A stretch of DNA of 64,000 bases from the NCBI RefSeq assembly GCF_035046485.1, contig NC_085136.1:225210092-225274091 (forward strand), written 5' to 3'. The notes under the pieces are model-generated. The model did not search any database and was not told the DNA's origin. It was given only the letters and a program-made list of their open reading frames with translations. The translations under genes and the position numbers were made by a program. This document shows, piece by piece, positions 21,304 to 31,993 of the stretch (positions within the stretch are counted from its first letter, which is position 1; every line of letters starts with the position of its first letter). The DNA comes from Aedes albopictus. Lineage: Eukaryota > Arthropoda > Insecta > Diptera > Culicidae.

Positions 21304-24263
21304 CGCAGCTGAACCTGAACCACTGTGATGCGGCTCAGCAACTGCTTTGTCAGGCGGTTTCTGAGTGGGAGACGGATATCGCCATCATTTCGGACCCATA
21401 CCGAGTACCCGCCGGCAACGGCAACTGGGCCTCGGATGGGACCAGGAAAATGGCGGCGATATGGACGACGGGTAAATACCCCGTGCAGGAGTTGGTGTCT
21501 ACTACCTATGAGGGCTTCGTGGTCGCCAAAGTAAACGGGGTCTTCTTCTGTAGCTGTTATGCGCCTCCGCGGTGGCCGATCGAGTGGTTCACGCAAATGC
21601 TGGACCGCTTAACGACCGTGCTAACAGGGCGAAGGCCGGTGGTAATAGCGGGTGACTTTAATGCCTGGGCTGTGGAATGGGGAAGCCGTTTCACGAACCA
21701 GCGGGGTCAGATCCTGCTAGAAACACTGGCCATCTTAGATGTCGACTTGGCTAACGTCGGTACCAAGAGTACCTATAGTCGAAACGGAGCGGAGTCAATT
21801 ATTGACGTGACCTTTTGTAGTCCTGGCCTAACAAGTAGTTCGAACTGGAGAGTAGATGATGGCTACACTCACAGCGACCACCTGGCGGTTCGCTACAGTA
21901 TCGACTACAACAACAGCAGTCAGCGGATAGAAGAAGAGGCGGCTAGGCCAAGGCCAAGCCCTCGTAGGTGGAAGACATCATACTTCGACGAAGAGGTATT
22001 TAGGGAAGCGCTCCGCCGTGAGCGAAACTTACTCGGTTTAGACGGCGACGAGCTGGTAGCGGTGCTCTCACGTGCGTGTGATGCGACCATGCCTAGGAGA
22101 GTCCACCCTAGAAATGGGAGGCCACCGGCTTACTGGTGGACCGACGCGATTGCGGACCTGCGCCGCGCCTGCCTACGGGCTAGGCGGCGGATGCAGCGAG
22201 CACGATCAGAGGAAGAGCGAAACGAACGGCGGGTGGTGTTCGCCGCTGCAAAAGCCGCGCTCAAGACCGAGATAAGAGCAAGCAAAAAGGCCTGCTTTGA
22301 GGGTCTCTGTCAGAGTGCCAATACGAACCCGTGGGGTGATGCCTACAGGATCGTTATGGCCAAGACGAGAGGTGTGATGGCTCCTACAGAGCAATCTCCA
22401 GAGATGTTGGAGGGGATCATTGGAGGACTTTTTCCGCGTCATGATCCTAGTCCTTGGCCTCCTTTCGTAGGACAGCCGGGGACTGGGGCTGGCGATGAGG
22501 AAATGGTCACCGATGTGGAACTTGCGGGGATAGCTAAGTCCCTTAGCGTAGGTAAGGCCCCAGGTCCGGACGGAGTTCCGAACCTGGCCTTAAAAGTAGC
22601 TATTGCAGAAGCTCCCGAGATGTTCAGGTCTGCTATGCAGAAATGCCTGGACGAGGGAGTTTTCCCAGAAGCTTGGAAGAGGCAGAGCCTGGTACTATTG
22701 CCAAAGGCGGGGAAACCACCCGGAGACCCGTCGGCATATAGACCAATATGCTTGATTGACACGGCGGGGAAGGTGCTCGAAAAGATCATCCTCAATAGAA
22801 TGTTGAAGTTCACTGAGGGCGTAAATGGTCTCTCGAGCAACCAGTATGGCTTCCGGAAGGGGAGGTCCACCGTAGACGCTATCTTGTCGGTTACAAAAAC
22901 CGCCGAGAAAGCACTCGAGCCTAAGAGGAGGGGAATTCGCTTTTGCGGGGTAGTGACTCTGGATGTAAGGAATGCATTTAATAGCGCCAGTTGGGCTGCT
23001 ATTGCTGATGCGCTCTTGCGTCTGGGGATACCGGAGTACTTGTACAAGATTCTCGGAAGCTACTTCCAGAATCGCGTACTAGTATACGACACGGAGGTGG
23101 GTCGGAAGTGCTTTCACATAACCTCAGGAGTCCCGCAAGGTTCCATCCTGGGTCCGGTGTTATGGAATGTCATGTACGACGAGGTGTTGAGGTTAGAGTA
23201 CCCAGTGGGAGTGGTGATTGTCGGATTTGCCGACGATATTACGCTCGAAGTCTACGGTGAAACGATCGAGGAGGTGAAGTTGACTACCGACCACTCGATC
23301 AAGGTTGTGGAGGCGTGGATGCGGTCCAGAAAACTGGAGCTGGCTCACCACAAGACAGAGGTGACGGTTGTGAACAACATGCAGTCGGCGCAGCAGACGG
23401 AGATCAGTGTAGGAGACTGCACTATCCTGTCGAAGCGCTCTGTCAAGCACTTGGGCGTGATGATCGACGATAAGCTTACCTTCGGTAGCCACGTCGATTA
23501 TGCCTGTAAAAGAGCCTCCACAGCTATTGCGGCACTGTCCCGGATGATGTCCAATAGCTCAGCGGTGTACGCCAGTAAGCGCAAGCTTCTGGCTAGTGTT
23601 GCTACGTCCATACTTAGGTATGGCGGCCCGGCGTGGGGTACCGCGCTAAGTACTGAATGCTACCGACGGAAGCTGGAAAGTACTTACAGGCTTATGTGTC
23701 TGAGGGTTGCAAGCGCGTACCGTACCGTGTCACACGACGCTCTCTGTGTCATTACTGGTATGGTGCCCATCAGCATTCTTATCAGTGAGGATATGGAGTG
23801 CTTCGAAATGCGCGGCACAAGAGGCATACGCAAGACTGTCAGGATGGCCTCTATGGTCAAATGGCAGCGCGCGTGGGACAGTTCCACCAAAGGAAGGTGG
23901 ATACCGAGGGTAGATAGTTGGATTAATAGGCGCCACGGGGAAGTTTCATTCCACCTGACACAGGTCCGTACAGGACATGGTTGCTTCCGACAGTATTTAC
24001 ACCGTTTCGGGCATGCGGATTCTCCCGAATGCCCAGTGTGCAATGGTTTAGAGGAAACGGCGGAACACGTTTTGTTCGTGTGCCCGCGTTTTCGCACAAT
24101 GCGTGACCGCATGCTTGCCACATGCGGGGAGGACACAACTCCGGACAACTTGGTCCAGAGAATGTGTAGGGATGAGATTAGCTGGAATGCCGTTTCAACG
24201 GCTATCACCCATATCGTCTGGGAGCTACAAAGGAGGTGGCGCGTGGACTCGGAGAATGGCTAG
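21294..24263 (+). CDS. R1-like ORF2 (endonuclease and reverse transcriptase)
   Basis: 989 codons. The APE-type endonuclease fills residues 1-205 (TQLNLNH, ISDPYR, GDFNAWAVEW near 120, HSDHLAV near 193). RT follows, with GKAPGPDGVPN near 422, YRPICLIDTAGK near 483, QYGFRKGRSTVDAI, LDVRNAFNSA near 556, GVPQGSILGPVLWN and catalytic FADD near 644. The C-terminus holds a knuckle (CPVCNGLEETAEHVLFVC) near 912. It nicks target DNA and primes reverse transcription there. The frame is open from 21267 but has no ATG before the endonuclease; GTG at 21294 overlaps the ORF1 stop at 21301-21303, so translation is probably coupled, or an original ATG mutated. Confidence 0.85.
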   Translation: MQVTQLNLNHCDAAQQLLCQAVSEWETDIAIISDPYRVPAGNGNWASDGTRKMAAIWTTGKYPVQELVSTTYEGFVVAKVNGVFFCSCYAPPRWPIEWFTQMLDRLTTVLTGRRPVVIAGDFNAWAVEWGSRFTNQRGQILLETLAILDVDLANVGTKSTYSRNGAESIIDVTFCSPGLTSSSNWRVDDGYTHSDHLAVRYSIDYNNSSQRIEEEAARPRPSPRRWKTSYFDEEVFREALRRERNLLGLDGDELVAVLSRACDATMPRRVHPRNGRPPAYWWTDAIADLRRACLRARRRMQRARSEEERNERRVVFAAAKAALKTEIRASKKACFEGLCQSANTNPWGDAYRIVMAKTRGVMAPTEQSPEMLEGIIGGLFPRHDPSPWPPFVGQPGTGAGDEEMVTDVELAGIAKSLSVGKAPGPDGVPNLALKVAIAEAPEMFRSAMQKCLDEGVFPEAWKRQSLVLLPKAGKPPGDPSAYRPICLIDTAGKVLEKIILNRMLKFTEGVNGLSSNQYGFRKGRSTVDAILSVTKTAEKALEPKRRGIRFCGVVTLDVRNAFNSASWAAIADALLRLGIPEYLYKILGSYFQNRVLVYDTEVGRKCFHITSGVPQGSILGPVLWNVMYDEVLRLEYPVGVVIVGFADDITLEVYGETIEEVKLTTDHSIKVVEAWMRSRKLELAHHKTEVTVVNNMQSAQQTEISVGDCTILSKRSVKHLGVMIDDKLTFGSHVDYACKRASTAIAALSRMMSNSSAVYASKRKLLASVATSILRYGGPAWGTALSTECYRRKLESTYRLMCLRVASAYRTVSHDALCVITGMVPISILISEDMECFEMRGTRGIRKTVRMASMVKWQRAWDSSTKGRWIPRVDSWINRRHGEVSFHLTQVRTGHGCFRQYLHRFGHADSPECPVCNGLEETAEHVLFVCPRFRTMRDRMLATCGEDTTPDNLVQRMCRDEISWNAVSTAITHIVWELQRRWRVDSENG

Positions 24264-24945
24264 TCCAGATGCAGTACAAGAGGTGGTCCAGGGGTTCGAA
24301 GTCGGCTTCGTAGGTCATACCGGTGCCCTGCGGTCGAGATCGACCCTTACAGCGATTAAGTGGCCGCGGAGAGGAAGTCCCGGTAGCGGTGCTGTCGTGG
24401 CGTCAGTCTACTGGGTTGGATCTGAGCCCGCGGTTGGAAAGGGGTCCCCGGCAAGGGTCGGGGTAGGTGAGACCCTGCTGTCTGCAACCTACGGATGCAG
24501 CTGATAAGGCCTGAAGGGTAGTGATACCCTTGCCTTCAGCAGGTCAGATCGGGTTGCATGTGGGCATCAGTTCTTGATGTCCGCTCAGCAGTAGGGCGCG
24601 GGCGGGGTTGACCCTGCCCGCCTTCCGAGGACAAAGGGAGTGGCGAGGACCACTCGGGAAACTGGCTAAGCGCCAGCATGCTATCGTGATGGACTTCGTT
24701 GCTGCTAGGCTACGGCAGCTAACCTTGAGGGTGCGATATGCACTAGCCCCTCTCTGAAGCAATACCTTCTTGGTGGTTCCGGAGAGACGTAGGGTTTGGC
24801 GACCATAGGAATGTGTTTTAGTGGGTCGAGGAGAGAGTAGTCCTGGCTTCTACCGGCATTGTAGAAGACGGCCTCATCCCCACACTACCCTAACCTTCCT
24901 GTTAGGGTGTCTGATGAGCAGATTTATCCCCCTATGGTTTAGAAG
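24264..24945 (+). other. 3' UTR of the R1-like LINE
   Basis: GC-rich non-coding sequence after the ORF2 stop, ending in a 15-base A run. No ORF with a domain. A CCTGAAGGGTAGTGATACCC segment near 24510 suggests local hairpins, not analysed further. Confidence 0.6.
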
Positions 24946-25015
24946 AAAAAAAAAAAAAAATACAGAAAAATCTGTATTGCTACAGATTTTTGATAAAATA
25001 ATCTGGCATCTCTGG

Positions 25016-25290
25016 TTTCAACAGCCTCAGTGATGCTTAAGCGATCCCAGGTGCGTTCCTAGGAAAACGTTTAGAAGGTCTCAGGGACATTTCAGGGGGT
25101 GCCAAAGAGTTTACAGGGGGTTTCATACTATTCCTTTGAAATATCACTGAACGCCCCCTTTAACTCATATAATACCTCCAGAAAAACCCTTAAACCCTCT
25201 TGAAACGCCCCTAAAATGCCATGAAACGCATCTGAAACCTCCATAATCTGATTGAAACGCCCTTGAAATCCCCGTAATCAATTTGAAATG
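25016..25290. repeat. GGGCGTTTCAG-type array, right part, with orientation switch
   Basis: Continues the array of 17340-17931 (GGTCTCAGGGACATTTCAGG), then near 25125 changes to the opposite orientation (TGAAACGCCC, CTTGAAACGCCC). The array thus has a head-to-head junction next to the left end of the foldback-like element at 25293. Confidence 0.5.
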
Positions 25291-25339
25291 TACACTACCC
25301 GCCATAAATATGGAATCGCATCGTCTAGTATTTCAACAC

Positions 25340-25869
25340 CCCAATTGAATATTGCAGCACCCCAAAAAGTTTGGCATCACCTGAAAACCTTATGATTTAC
25401 TAAACTATATCTCAAAAACCGTATCCTCTGCAAAGTTTAGACCTTCGGCAAAGTTGTTCATCAGGTTTATGACCTTCAAATGGTGAAATTTTTGGTACGT
25501 AGTTCCGCCGCTATATGGCGCTAGTGTGCATTTACAACAAAGTACTTTGTCATGGTTTATCTCATGATTCTGACCAACTGAAATGTTCGTGTCTTTAACA
25601 ATGTTGATCAGAAGGTCTTTGGCTATCAAATGGTGGTAAGGGGCTGTCCATAAACCACGTGGTCATTTTTTTGGACTTTTCAACACCCCACTTCTGACCA
25701 CTTAGAAAGTTCGTGTTTTCGGCCAAGTTTGTCAAGCGGCCTATGGCTATCAAATGGTGATATGTTTAGTGCGTAATTCCGCCACTATGTGGCGCCAGTG
25801 TGAATTTACAACAAAGTACTTCGAAATGTTTCATCTCATGATTCTGACCACCTAGTCCTACCTGTGCGC
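25340..25869 (-). repeat. 150-bp tandem repeats, left arm
   Basis: Inverted relatives of the right-arm units, with TGGCGC.AGTGTG.ATTTACAAC near 25517 and 25788. One unit is partly replaced by a foreign piece at 25634-25690 beginning AGGGGCTGTCCATAAACCAC, which resembles the terminus of the MITE at 44895-45065. Confidence 0.55.
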
Positions 25870-26189
25870 CGACTATATTTTGCTCGGCGGCAGCGTGAGC
25901 GTGGCAGCTTACGGCGGCGTGAATCGGCGTGACCAAAATTTGACCATAATGTTACATTGACAAAGCAAAGAAGTTATCATTACGCTCTAGAATTTGTAGT
26001 CTGAGCTATTTCATGACCATTGATGACATAAACTATTGATTGAATGAATACCTTTTGTAAGCCCTGTTCAGATCCGTCGCTGCGATCAGTGATTAGACCT
26101 ATTATGACATTACCCGCATCCTTAGTGTAGTTCATGTTTCAATACTGCATTGCAATTGAAGGCAATACAATAGAGATTTTCCTACAGTT
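25870..26189. other. Interior of the foldback-like element, no gene seen
   Basis: About 320 bases, including a GC-rich GGCGGCAGCGTGAGCGTGGC stretch. No ORF or known repeat was identified. Confidence 0.3.
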
Positions 26190-26789
26190 TTTGTTTCATT
26201 TAGAGGGAAGGAATCTCGTTTCTTCAGGGAGGAATCTCAGAAGGAATTCCAGGAGGAACCTTGAAAGAAACTGGAGAAATCCATGAAGAAAATCCTGGGC
26301 TTATCTCTGCAGGAACTGCTGTATGAAATCCTGAAGGAACTACTGCAAAAATCTCTCGTGGTTCAAGAGTCTGTCTTAGAAACCTTTAAGGACAGACTTG
26401 TTAGAATCCCAACATGGCCGCCACAATGGCCAACTTTGCTACCTACTCACGATTTCGAGGGCACAAATCTCTTCGTAAACAAAACCAGCTCACTTGATCT
26501 TCTTATTTTAGACTTATTACAAGTGAGCAAGAACAGAATAATATAATACTTTATTGTGTGAAGCTTGCTTCTTGAGATTTGTGCGTTTGAAGTTTTGATG
26601 CACTGTTAAAGCGGGATGTTAAGAAGTTTGTCCTTAAAGGAATCCATGATTGAAATTTTCGAGGAATTTCAGAAGGAAATCCAGGAGGATTCCATAAATG
26701 AATTCAAGAAGAAATCCTAAGGGATTTACAGCAGAAATCCTCGAAGGAATTCCAACGGGAATTTCTAAGGGAATTCGAGAAGGAATCCT
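26190..26789. repeat. 12-bp-period GAATTCC array, split by the inner inverted repeat
   Basis: GGAATTCCAGGAGGAA-type repeats in the same orientation as those at 32906-34530, so the inverted repeat at 26790-32905 was probably inserted into one array. It contains the dispersed repeat at 26395-26620. Confidence 0.55.
26395..26620 (+). repeat. Dispersed repeat shared with 57246-57425
   Basis: GTTAGAATCCC, then ATGGCC.C.ACAATGGC, CACGAT, and later TTGAGATT.GTGC occur in the same order in both places. The copies differ by about a quarter of positions and several indels. Nature unknown, possibly an old MITE. Confidence 0.45.
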
Positions 26790-29488
26790 TTAACCCGCAA
26801 ACACCCGGGACGATCTACTTTTGGCAGAAATGCAATATCTTCTTTGTTTTGAAACATTTTACACTGGATTTTTTTTTTAGTCAAGGGGAATAGTTGTGCT
26901 AAGAAATGCATGGTACCTCCCCCCTTTGCACCCTCCCCCCTTTTGCGGGGAGGCGAAAATACGTGGTTTTTTTGTATTCTTTATAAATTATACATGTTTT
27001 TGCTGAAATTTCATCGTTTTGCTAATCATCAATAGTTTTCACTGATCCTAGACATGTAATGTATTACTACTCATCATAGTCTGTTGAAGTTTTGATCCCA
27101 GAGCTATTCTAAGGCCTCCAAAGTACTCCGAAGTTTGTGACACAAATCTAACATTCTCAACCAAATTTTATACACGATGAGTGATTACAGAACATTGTCT
27201 ACGGTACTCAAAAAGCCTCAAAGCACCCCTCGAAAATTCATGGTACATAAATTAGGTGATCTAGGTCATCCAAACTACTCTGGAATTCATTTTCTTAAGA
27301 TTTAAAACATCTACCATCGTTTGTGTTCACTCTGTCCAAGAAATTTAGACACGTTGATGTCCATTACACCTCACAATGCTATGAGCAACTTGATATTGTG
27401 GTAGTTGGACATTCCGTGAAATACAAATGGCCTCCAATAAACTTTGAAGTTTGGCTTACGATATCTCCATACTGTCTCATGCTTTAGTTGTGAAAAATTT
27501 TCGTGGAATGTAGTCTATAGTGCTGATGGAACCTCAGTGCACATCTATAATGCTTTTGGTACATTCATGGGATATTCCAGGCTATCCAAACTATTCTGGA
27601 ATTAGGAACTTCAACGTCTACAGGCTCTACTATTCTTTTTCTTCACTCTATTGGTATAATTCTTTCACGATTGTGTCTGTTGCACCTCATTATATCACGA
27701 GTATCTGTATTTGTTGCTATTTAGGTGTCCACTGGCATACAAATGGACCCAATGTATTTTGAAGTATGGGTCGCAATACAGGTACTCCTAGGGTATTTCT
27801 ATTGTAGCGAATGCTTGCGGAATATAATCTACGCTACTCTTAGAACCTCAGAGTGCAATTCTGATAACTTAGCAACATTCACTTGGTGGTCTAGGTCATC
27901 CAAACTATTCTGAAATTATGACCTCTTGTATATCTTTATTTTATCGATGTACTTCTTCCACGATTACCTCTGTTGTATCTCATAATTTGTTGAGTATTTT
28001 TTGTGTTGCTTGTGCATCCACTGACATACAAATGTTCTTTATGGTATTTGGAAGTGTCGGAAATTACCCAAGTTTTCCTCTAGCCGTTCCTCGGAAATTC
28101 TTCCAGGAGTCCTTCAGAAATTCATCGTGATATTCTCCGAGGATATCTCTATGAGTTCCTAGAAAATGTCTCAAGACTTCCTGTGAAATTCTTCAAGAGT
28201 TTCCCAGCAGTTTCTCGAAAATTTATTCAGGAGCTATGCTGGAATTCCTTCAGGAGTTCCTCAGGAATTACTTCAAAAAGTTTTCGAAAAATCCTGCATG
28301 AGTTCCTCTGGAATTCCTTCAGAAATTTCCCGAGGGTTCCACGGGAGTCCCCCAAGGATTTCTTCATGCATTCCTTAAAAACTCATCAAGGAAGTTTTCC
28401 CGAGAGTTCCTCCAGAAATTTCTCCTGGAATTCCTCCAGGAAATTTTCCAGGGATTCCTCCAAGAATTTTCCTAAGAATTTCTCCAGGGATTCCTTCAGG
28501 AATACCCCCAGGGATTTCTGCATGGATTACTCCATGGATTCATCCAGGAATTCATTCAGGTATTTCTCCAGGAATTCCTTCAGAGCTCCCTCAGAAGTTC
28601 TTCCAAGATTTTCTGCAGCAACTAACCCAGGAATTTCTTCAGGATTCAAGGAATTCACCCAGAAATTTCTCCGGCGGTTCCTCCAGAGTTTCCTCCAGCA
28701 ATCCCCCCAGAAATTGCTCCGGAAATTCCTTCAGAATTCATCCAGAAATTCCTCCAAGACATCTGTCTAGAATTCTGCCAAGAATCCCTCCAGGAATTCC
28801 AAAAATTCCTACTGTACCTTTTCCAAGAATTTTACCAGAGAACCCTCTAAGACCTCGGGCACCAAAAAGCGGCCCGCGGGCCGCACGTGATGTCCAATTC
28901 TCTATGTTACCGTAGAATTCCTTGCAATGTTTCTTATGGAAGCTGTTCTACTCCAGAAATAATAAAGAATAACGTGTTAAATGTTTACAAATCGACCCAG
29001 GCGTTGCAATACGAGCAGTTGAAAAAGTGGGCCTGAGGATCACTGCTCTAAGATATCTGCCAATAATCCCTTCAGGAATTTCGCTACAAATTCCTCTAGG
29101 GATTTTTCAATAAATTCCTTTAGAAATTCATTTTAAAAATCCTCCAGAAATTCCTTTATGAATACCTCCTAGATTATTCAGGAAACCGCCAGAAATTCCT
29201 CAAGAAAATACTCCCGGGACAACTCCAGGGATTCCACCGAGAATTCCTTCAAGGATTTTTTTTCAGAAATTCTTTCAAGAAGTCCAACATAAACTCCCTA
29301 GTCAACACATGATCGTATATGATGTTGGATAGGATGCAAAACTGGAGGCGATATACGCACATTTTACAAGCAGTTAAATGGAAGCAAGTACGTATATGGC
29401 CTCCACATTAGCATCCTATTATACATCATATAAGACTTTGTGTTAGCTGGGTCTAATAAGAATCTATCCAAGACCTGCTCCAGTATTT

Positions 29489-29540
29489 TTTTTTTTTATC
29501 TGTATTAACGAGATTTTTAGACCTAGGCTAGTTCATCTCG
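29489..29540 (-). mobile_element. 52-bp SINE tail with 10-bp TSD
   Basis: On the minus strand it reads CGAGATGAACTAGCCTAGG, then TAAAAATCTCGTTAATAC and an A run, the same as the tail of the SINE at 35881-36061. TCCAGTATTT is duplicated at 29479-29488 and 29541-29550. An extremely 5'-truncated retrotransposition event. Confidence 0.7.
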
Positions 29541-29580
29541 TCCAGTATTTATGTCAAAATCCCTCCAAGAATCCGTCCTG

Positions 29581-29637
29581 ATTGATTGATTGATTGGTTT
29601 GTCTTTATTTAAGAGACTTTCAGCCCTTGGCTAAACT
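29581..29637 (-). mobile_element. 57-bp LOA-type LINE tail with 11-bp TSD
   Basis: On the minus strand it reads AGTTTAGCCAAGGGCTGAAA, then GTCTCTTAAATAAAGAC and CAAT repeats, matching the end of the LOA-like element at 4655-4821 without its MITE. AATCCGTCCTG is duplicated at 29570-29580 and 29638-29648. Confidence 0.75.
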
Positions 29638-31776
29638 AATCCGTCCTGGAATTTGACCAGGAGTTCCTTTATGAATTTTTCTAGGAAAACCTCCAGGGTT
29701 TTTCAATAAATACCTTCAGAAATTCCTCCAGAAATGCCTACTGGAATATCCCCGGGAATCCCTCCAAGAATTCCTTCAGGAAACCCTCCAAGAATCTCTC
29801 TAGGAATTTCTCCATAAATTCCTCCAAGAATTCCTACAAGAATACTTCCAAGATTTTCTTCAGAAATTTCTTGAAGAAATTTCTGGAGAGTACCCTGGTG
29901 GAATTTCTGGAGTACTTTCTGCGAGAATTCATGTAGTAATTTGTGAAGGAATTTTTAAAGAATTTCCCAGGGAAATTCTTAGAGGAATTCCTTAAGGTTT
30001 TCCTTAAACTGCGAGGAAATTTGGATTTTTTTTTTCATTTTTTTTAAATTATTTCCTGTAAGAATTCATGGAGTAATTCATGCGAGTAATTCCGAATTCA
30101 CGTGAGGTATTTCACGCAAGAACTGGAATTGAAGGAATTTCTGGAGAAATTCCTGTTGTAATTCCTACACTAGTACTTAAAGCAATTCCTGTTGAAATTC
30201 CTGCAGTTATTCCTGGAGGAATTCCTAGAATATTTCTTGAAGGAATTCCTGGGGTGTTTCCCGGAATATTTAAATTCGAATTCCAGAAGGAATTCGTAGT
30301 AATTCCTGGAGTTATTCCTGAAAGAACTCCTGGAATATTTGCTGAAGGAATTTCTGGAATATATCCTGGAGTATATCCAGGAAGAATTCCTAGAGGAATC
30401 CCTGGAGGAATGACTGATGGAATCCCTTAAATAATTAAGGGGGAATCCCTGTGAGGAATTCCGGGAAGAACCCCTGTTGGAATTGCTGGAGGAATTCCTA
30501 GAGGTATTCCTGGAGGAACTCCTGGAAGAATTTTTGGAGGACACCGTGGAGAAATTTCTGAAGGAATCCCTTGATGAATTCATACATAAATAAGCAGTTA
30601 TTCATGAAGAAATTCCTGGAGGAATTTCTGGAGAAATAACCCGGGAAGAATACTCGGAGAAATTCTCTGGAGGAATTTCTGGAGGAAACTCTGGAGGAAT
30701 CTCTGGAAGAATTTCTGGAAGAATCCCTTGAATCCTGAAGAAATCCCTGGATTAGTTGTTGGAGGAAATCTTGGATGAATTCCTGAAGGAGCTCTGGAGG
30801 AATTCCTGGAGGAATTCCTGGAGGAATACCTGACTGAATTCCTGGAGGAATACCTGACTGAATTCCTTGATGAGTTCATGGAGGAATTCGCGAAGGAATC
30901 CTTGGGGGTATTCCTGAAGGAATCCTTGAAGAAATCCCTTAAGGAATCCCTTGAAAAATTTCTAGAGAAATCGCTAGAGGAATCCCTGGAGAAATTCCTA
31001 AGAAAATTCCTGAAGGGATCCCTGGAAAACTTCTTGGAGGAATCCCAGGAGAAATTTCTGGATGAACTCTTGAGAAAATTTCCTTGAGGAGTTTTAAGGG
31101 AATGCCTGGAGAAATCTTCGGAGGACTCCCGTGGAATTTCTGGAGGAATTCCAGAGGAACTCTTGTAGGATTTTTCGAAAAGTTCTTGAAGTAATTCCTG
31201 AGGAACTCCTGAAGGAATCCCAGCATAGCTCCTGAATAAACTTTCGAGAAACTGCTGGTAAACTCCTGAAGAATTTAACAGGAAGCCCTGGGAACTCGTA
31301 GAAGTTCACGGAGAACATCACGATGAATTTCTGAGGGACTCCTGGAGGAATTTCCGAGGAACGCCTAGAGGAATGCTTGAGTAATTTCCGACACTTTCAA
31401 ATACCATAAAGATCATTTGTATGTCAGTGGATGCACAAGCAACACAAAAAAATACTCAAAACATTACGAGATACAACAGAGGTAATCGTGGAAGAATAAA
31501 GTAAAGAGATACAAGAGTGTACAGCTTGAAGGTCTTAATTCCAGAATAGTTTGGATGACCTAGATCACCAAGTGAATGTTGCTTAGTTATCAGAATTGCA
31601 CCCTGAGGTTCTAAGAGTAGCGTAGATTATATTCCGCGAGCATTCGCTACAATAAAATTATCCTAAGATTTACAGATATTGCAACCCATACTTCAAAATA
31701 CATTGGGTCCATTTGTATACCAGTGGACACCCAAATAGCAACAAATACAGATACTCGTAATATAATGAGGTGCAAC

Positions 31777-31993
31777 CAGGGCCGGATCTAAGGGGGGCCG
31801 GGGGGCCCGGGCCCCGGGCCCTCACATTTTAGGGGCGCCCACAAAAACCTTTTTTGGTTGCTAACATTAGCTTTATTTTTCATATTACTCAAGTACTGTA
31901 CTGAAAATAAGAAAAAACATTTTTGGTCATCTCTCCGAGGGGCCTCCACATTCCCTCGGGCCCCAGCCCCCCACAATCCTTAATCCGGGCCTG
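31777..31993. mobile_element. hAT-like MITE copy 2 (CAGGGCCGGAT), 8-bp TSD
   Basis: Same family as 9279-9486. GGTGCAAC is duplicated at 31769-31776 and 31994-32001. The opposite arm of the inverted repeat has a single GTTGCACC at 27679-27686 and no insert, giving a true empty site a few kb away. Confidence 0.85.

Larger units (their letters stand above)
19445..24960 (+). mobile_element. R1-clade non-LTR retrotransposon, near full length
   Basis: A LINE with a 5' UTR, ORF1 with three zinc knuckles, overlapping ORF2 with endonuclease and RT, a 680-base 3' UTR and a 15-base A run at 24946-24960. Two ORFs, absence of RNase H, and the C-terminal CPVC...H...C knuckle fit the R1 clade. Both ORFs are open throughout, so the insertion is young. 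It sits inside the gag-bearing unit among TACAGATTTTT words, not in rDNA as far as the flanks show. The exact 5' end (near GGGACAGCAGGGACGG) is uncertain. Confidence 0.8.
17932..25015. mobile_element. Unit with CCAGAGATGCCAGAT inverted ends, carrying the gag-like gene
   Basis: CCAGAGATGCCAGAT at 17932-17946 and its exact reverse complement at 25001-25015 bound the block. Just inside both ends, and again at 19235-19310, lie repeated TACAGATTTTT words. Without the R1-like LINE (about 19445-24960) the unit is about 1.6 kb and contains one minus-strand gene. No target duplication is evident, since the flanks are a degenerate array. Whether the 15-bp inverted ends define a transposon or are two copies of a common motif is unresolved. 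Confidence 0.4.
28791..30590. repeat. Spacer of the inner inverted repeat: 12-bp array with two LINE/SINE tail scraps
   Basis: Mostly GAATTCC-type array. Exceptions are 28855-29045 (single-copy-looking, with GCGGCCCGCGGGCCGCACG, a GC-rich palindromic stretch), 29280-29470 (AT-rich, containing an inverted pair around TACGTATATGGCC), and the two tail scraps listed separately. Confidence 0.5.

Noticed and set aside
22439..23047. 202-codon minus ORF opposite the RT
   Set aside because: Antisense shadow of ORF2.
28183..28770. 195-codon Ser/Arg/Asn/Phe-rich ORF
   Set aside because: It is pure 12-bp array translated with a 4-residue period, mirrored in the opposite arm at 30598-31321. No domain.
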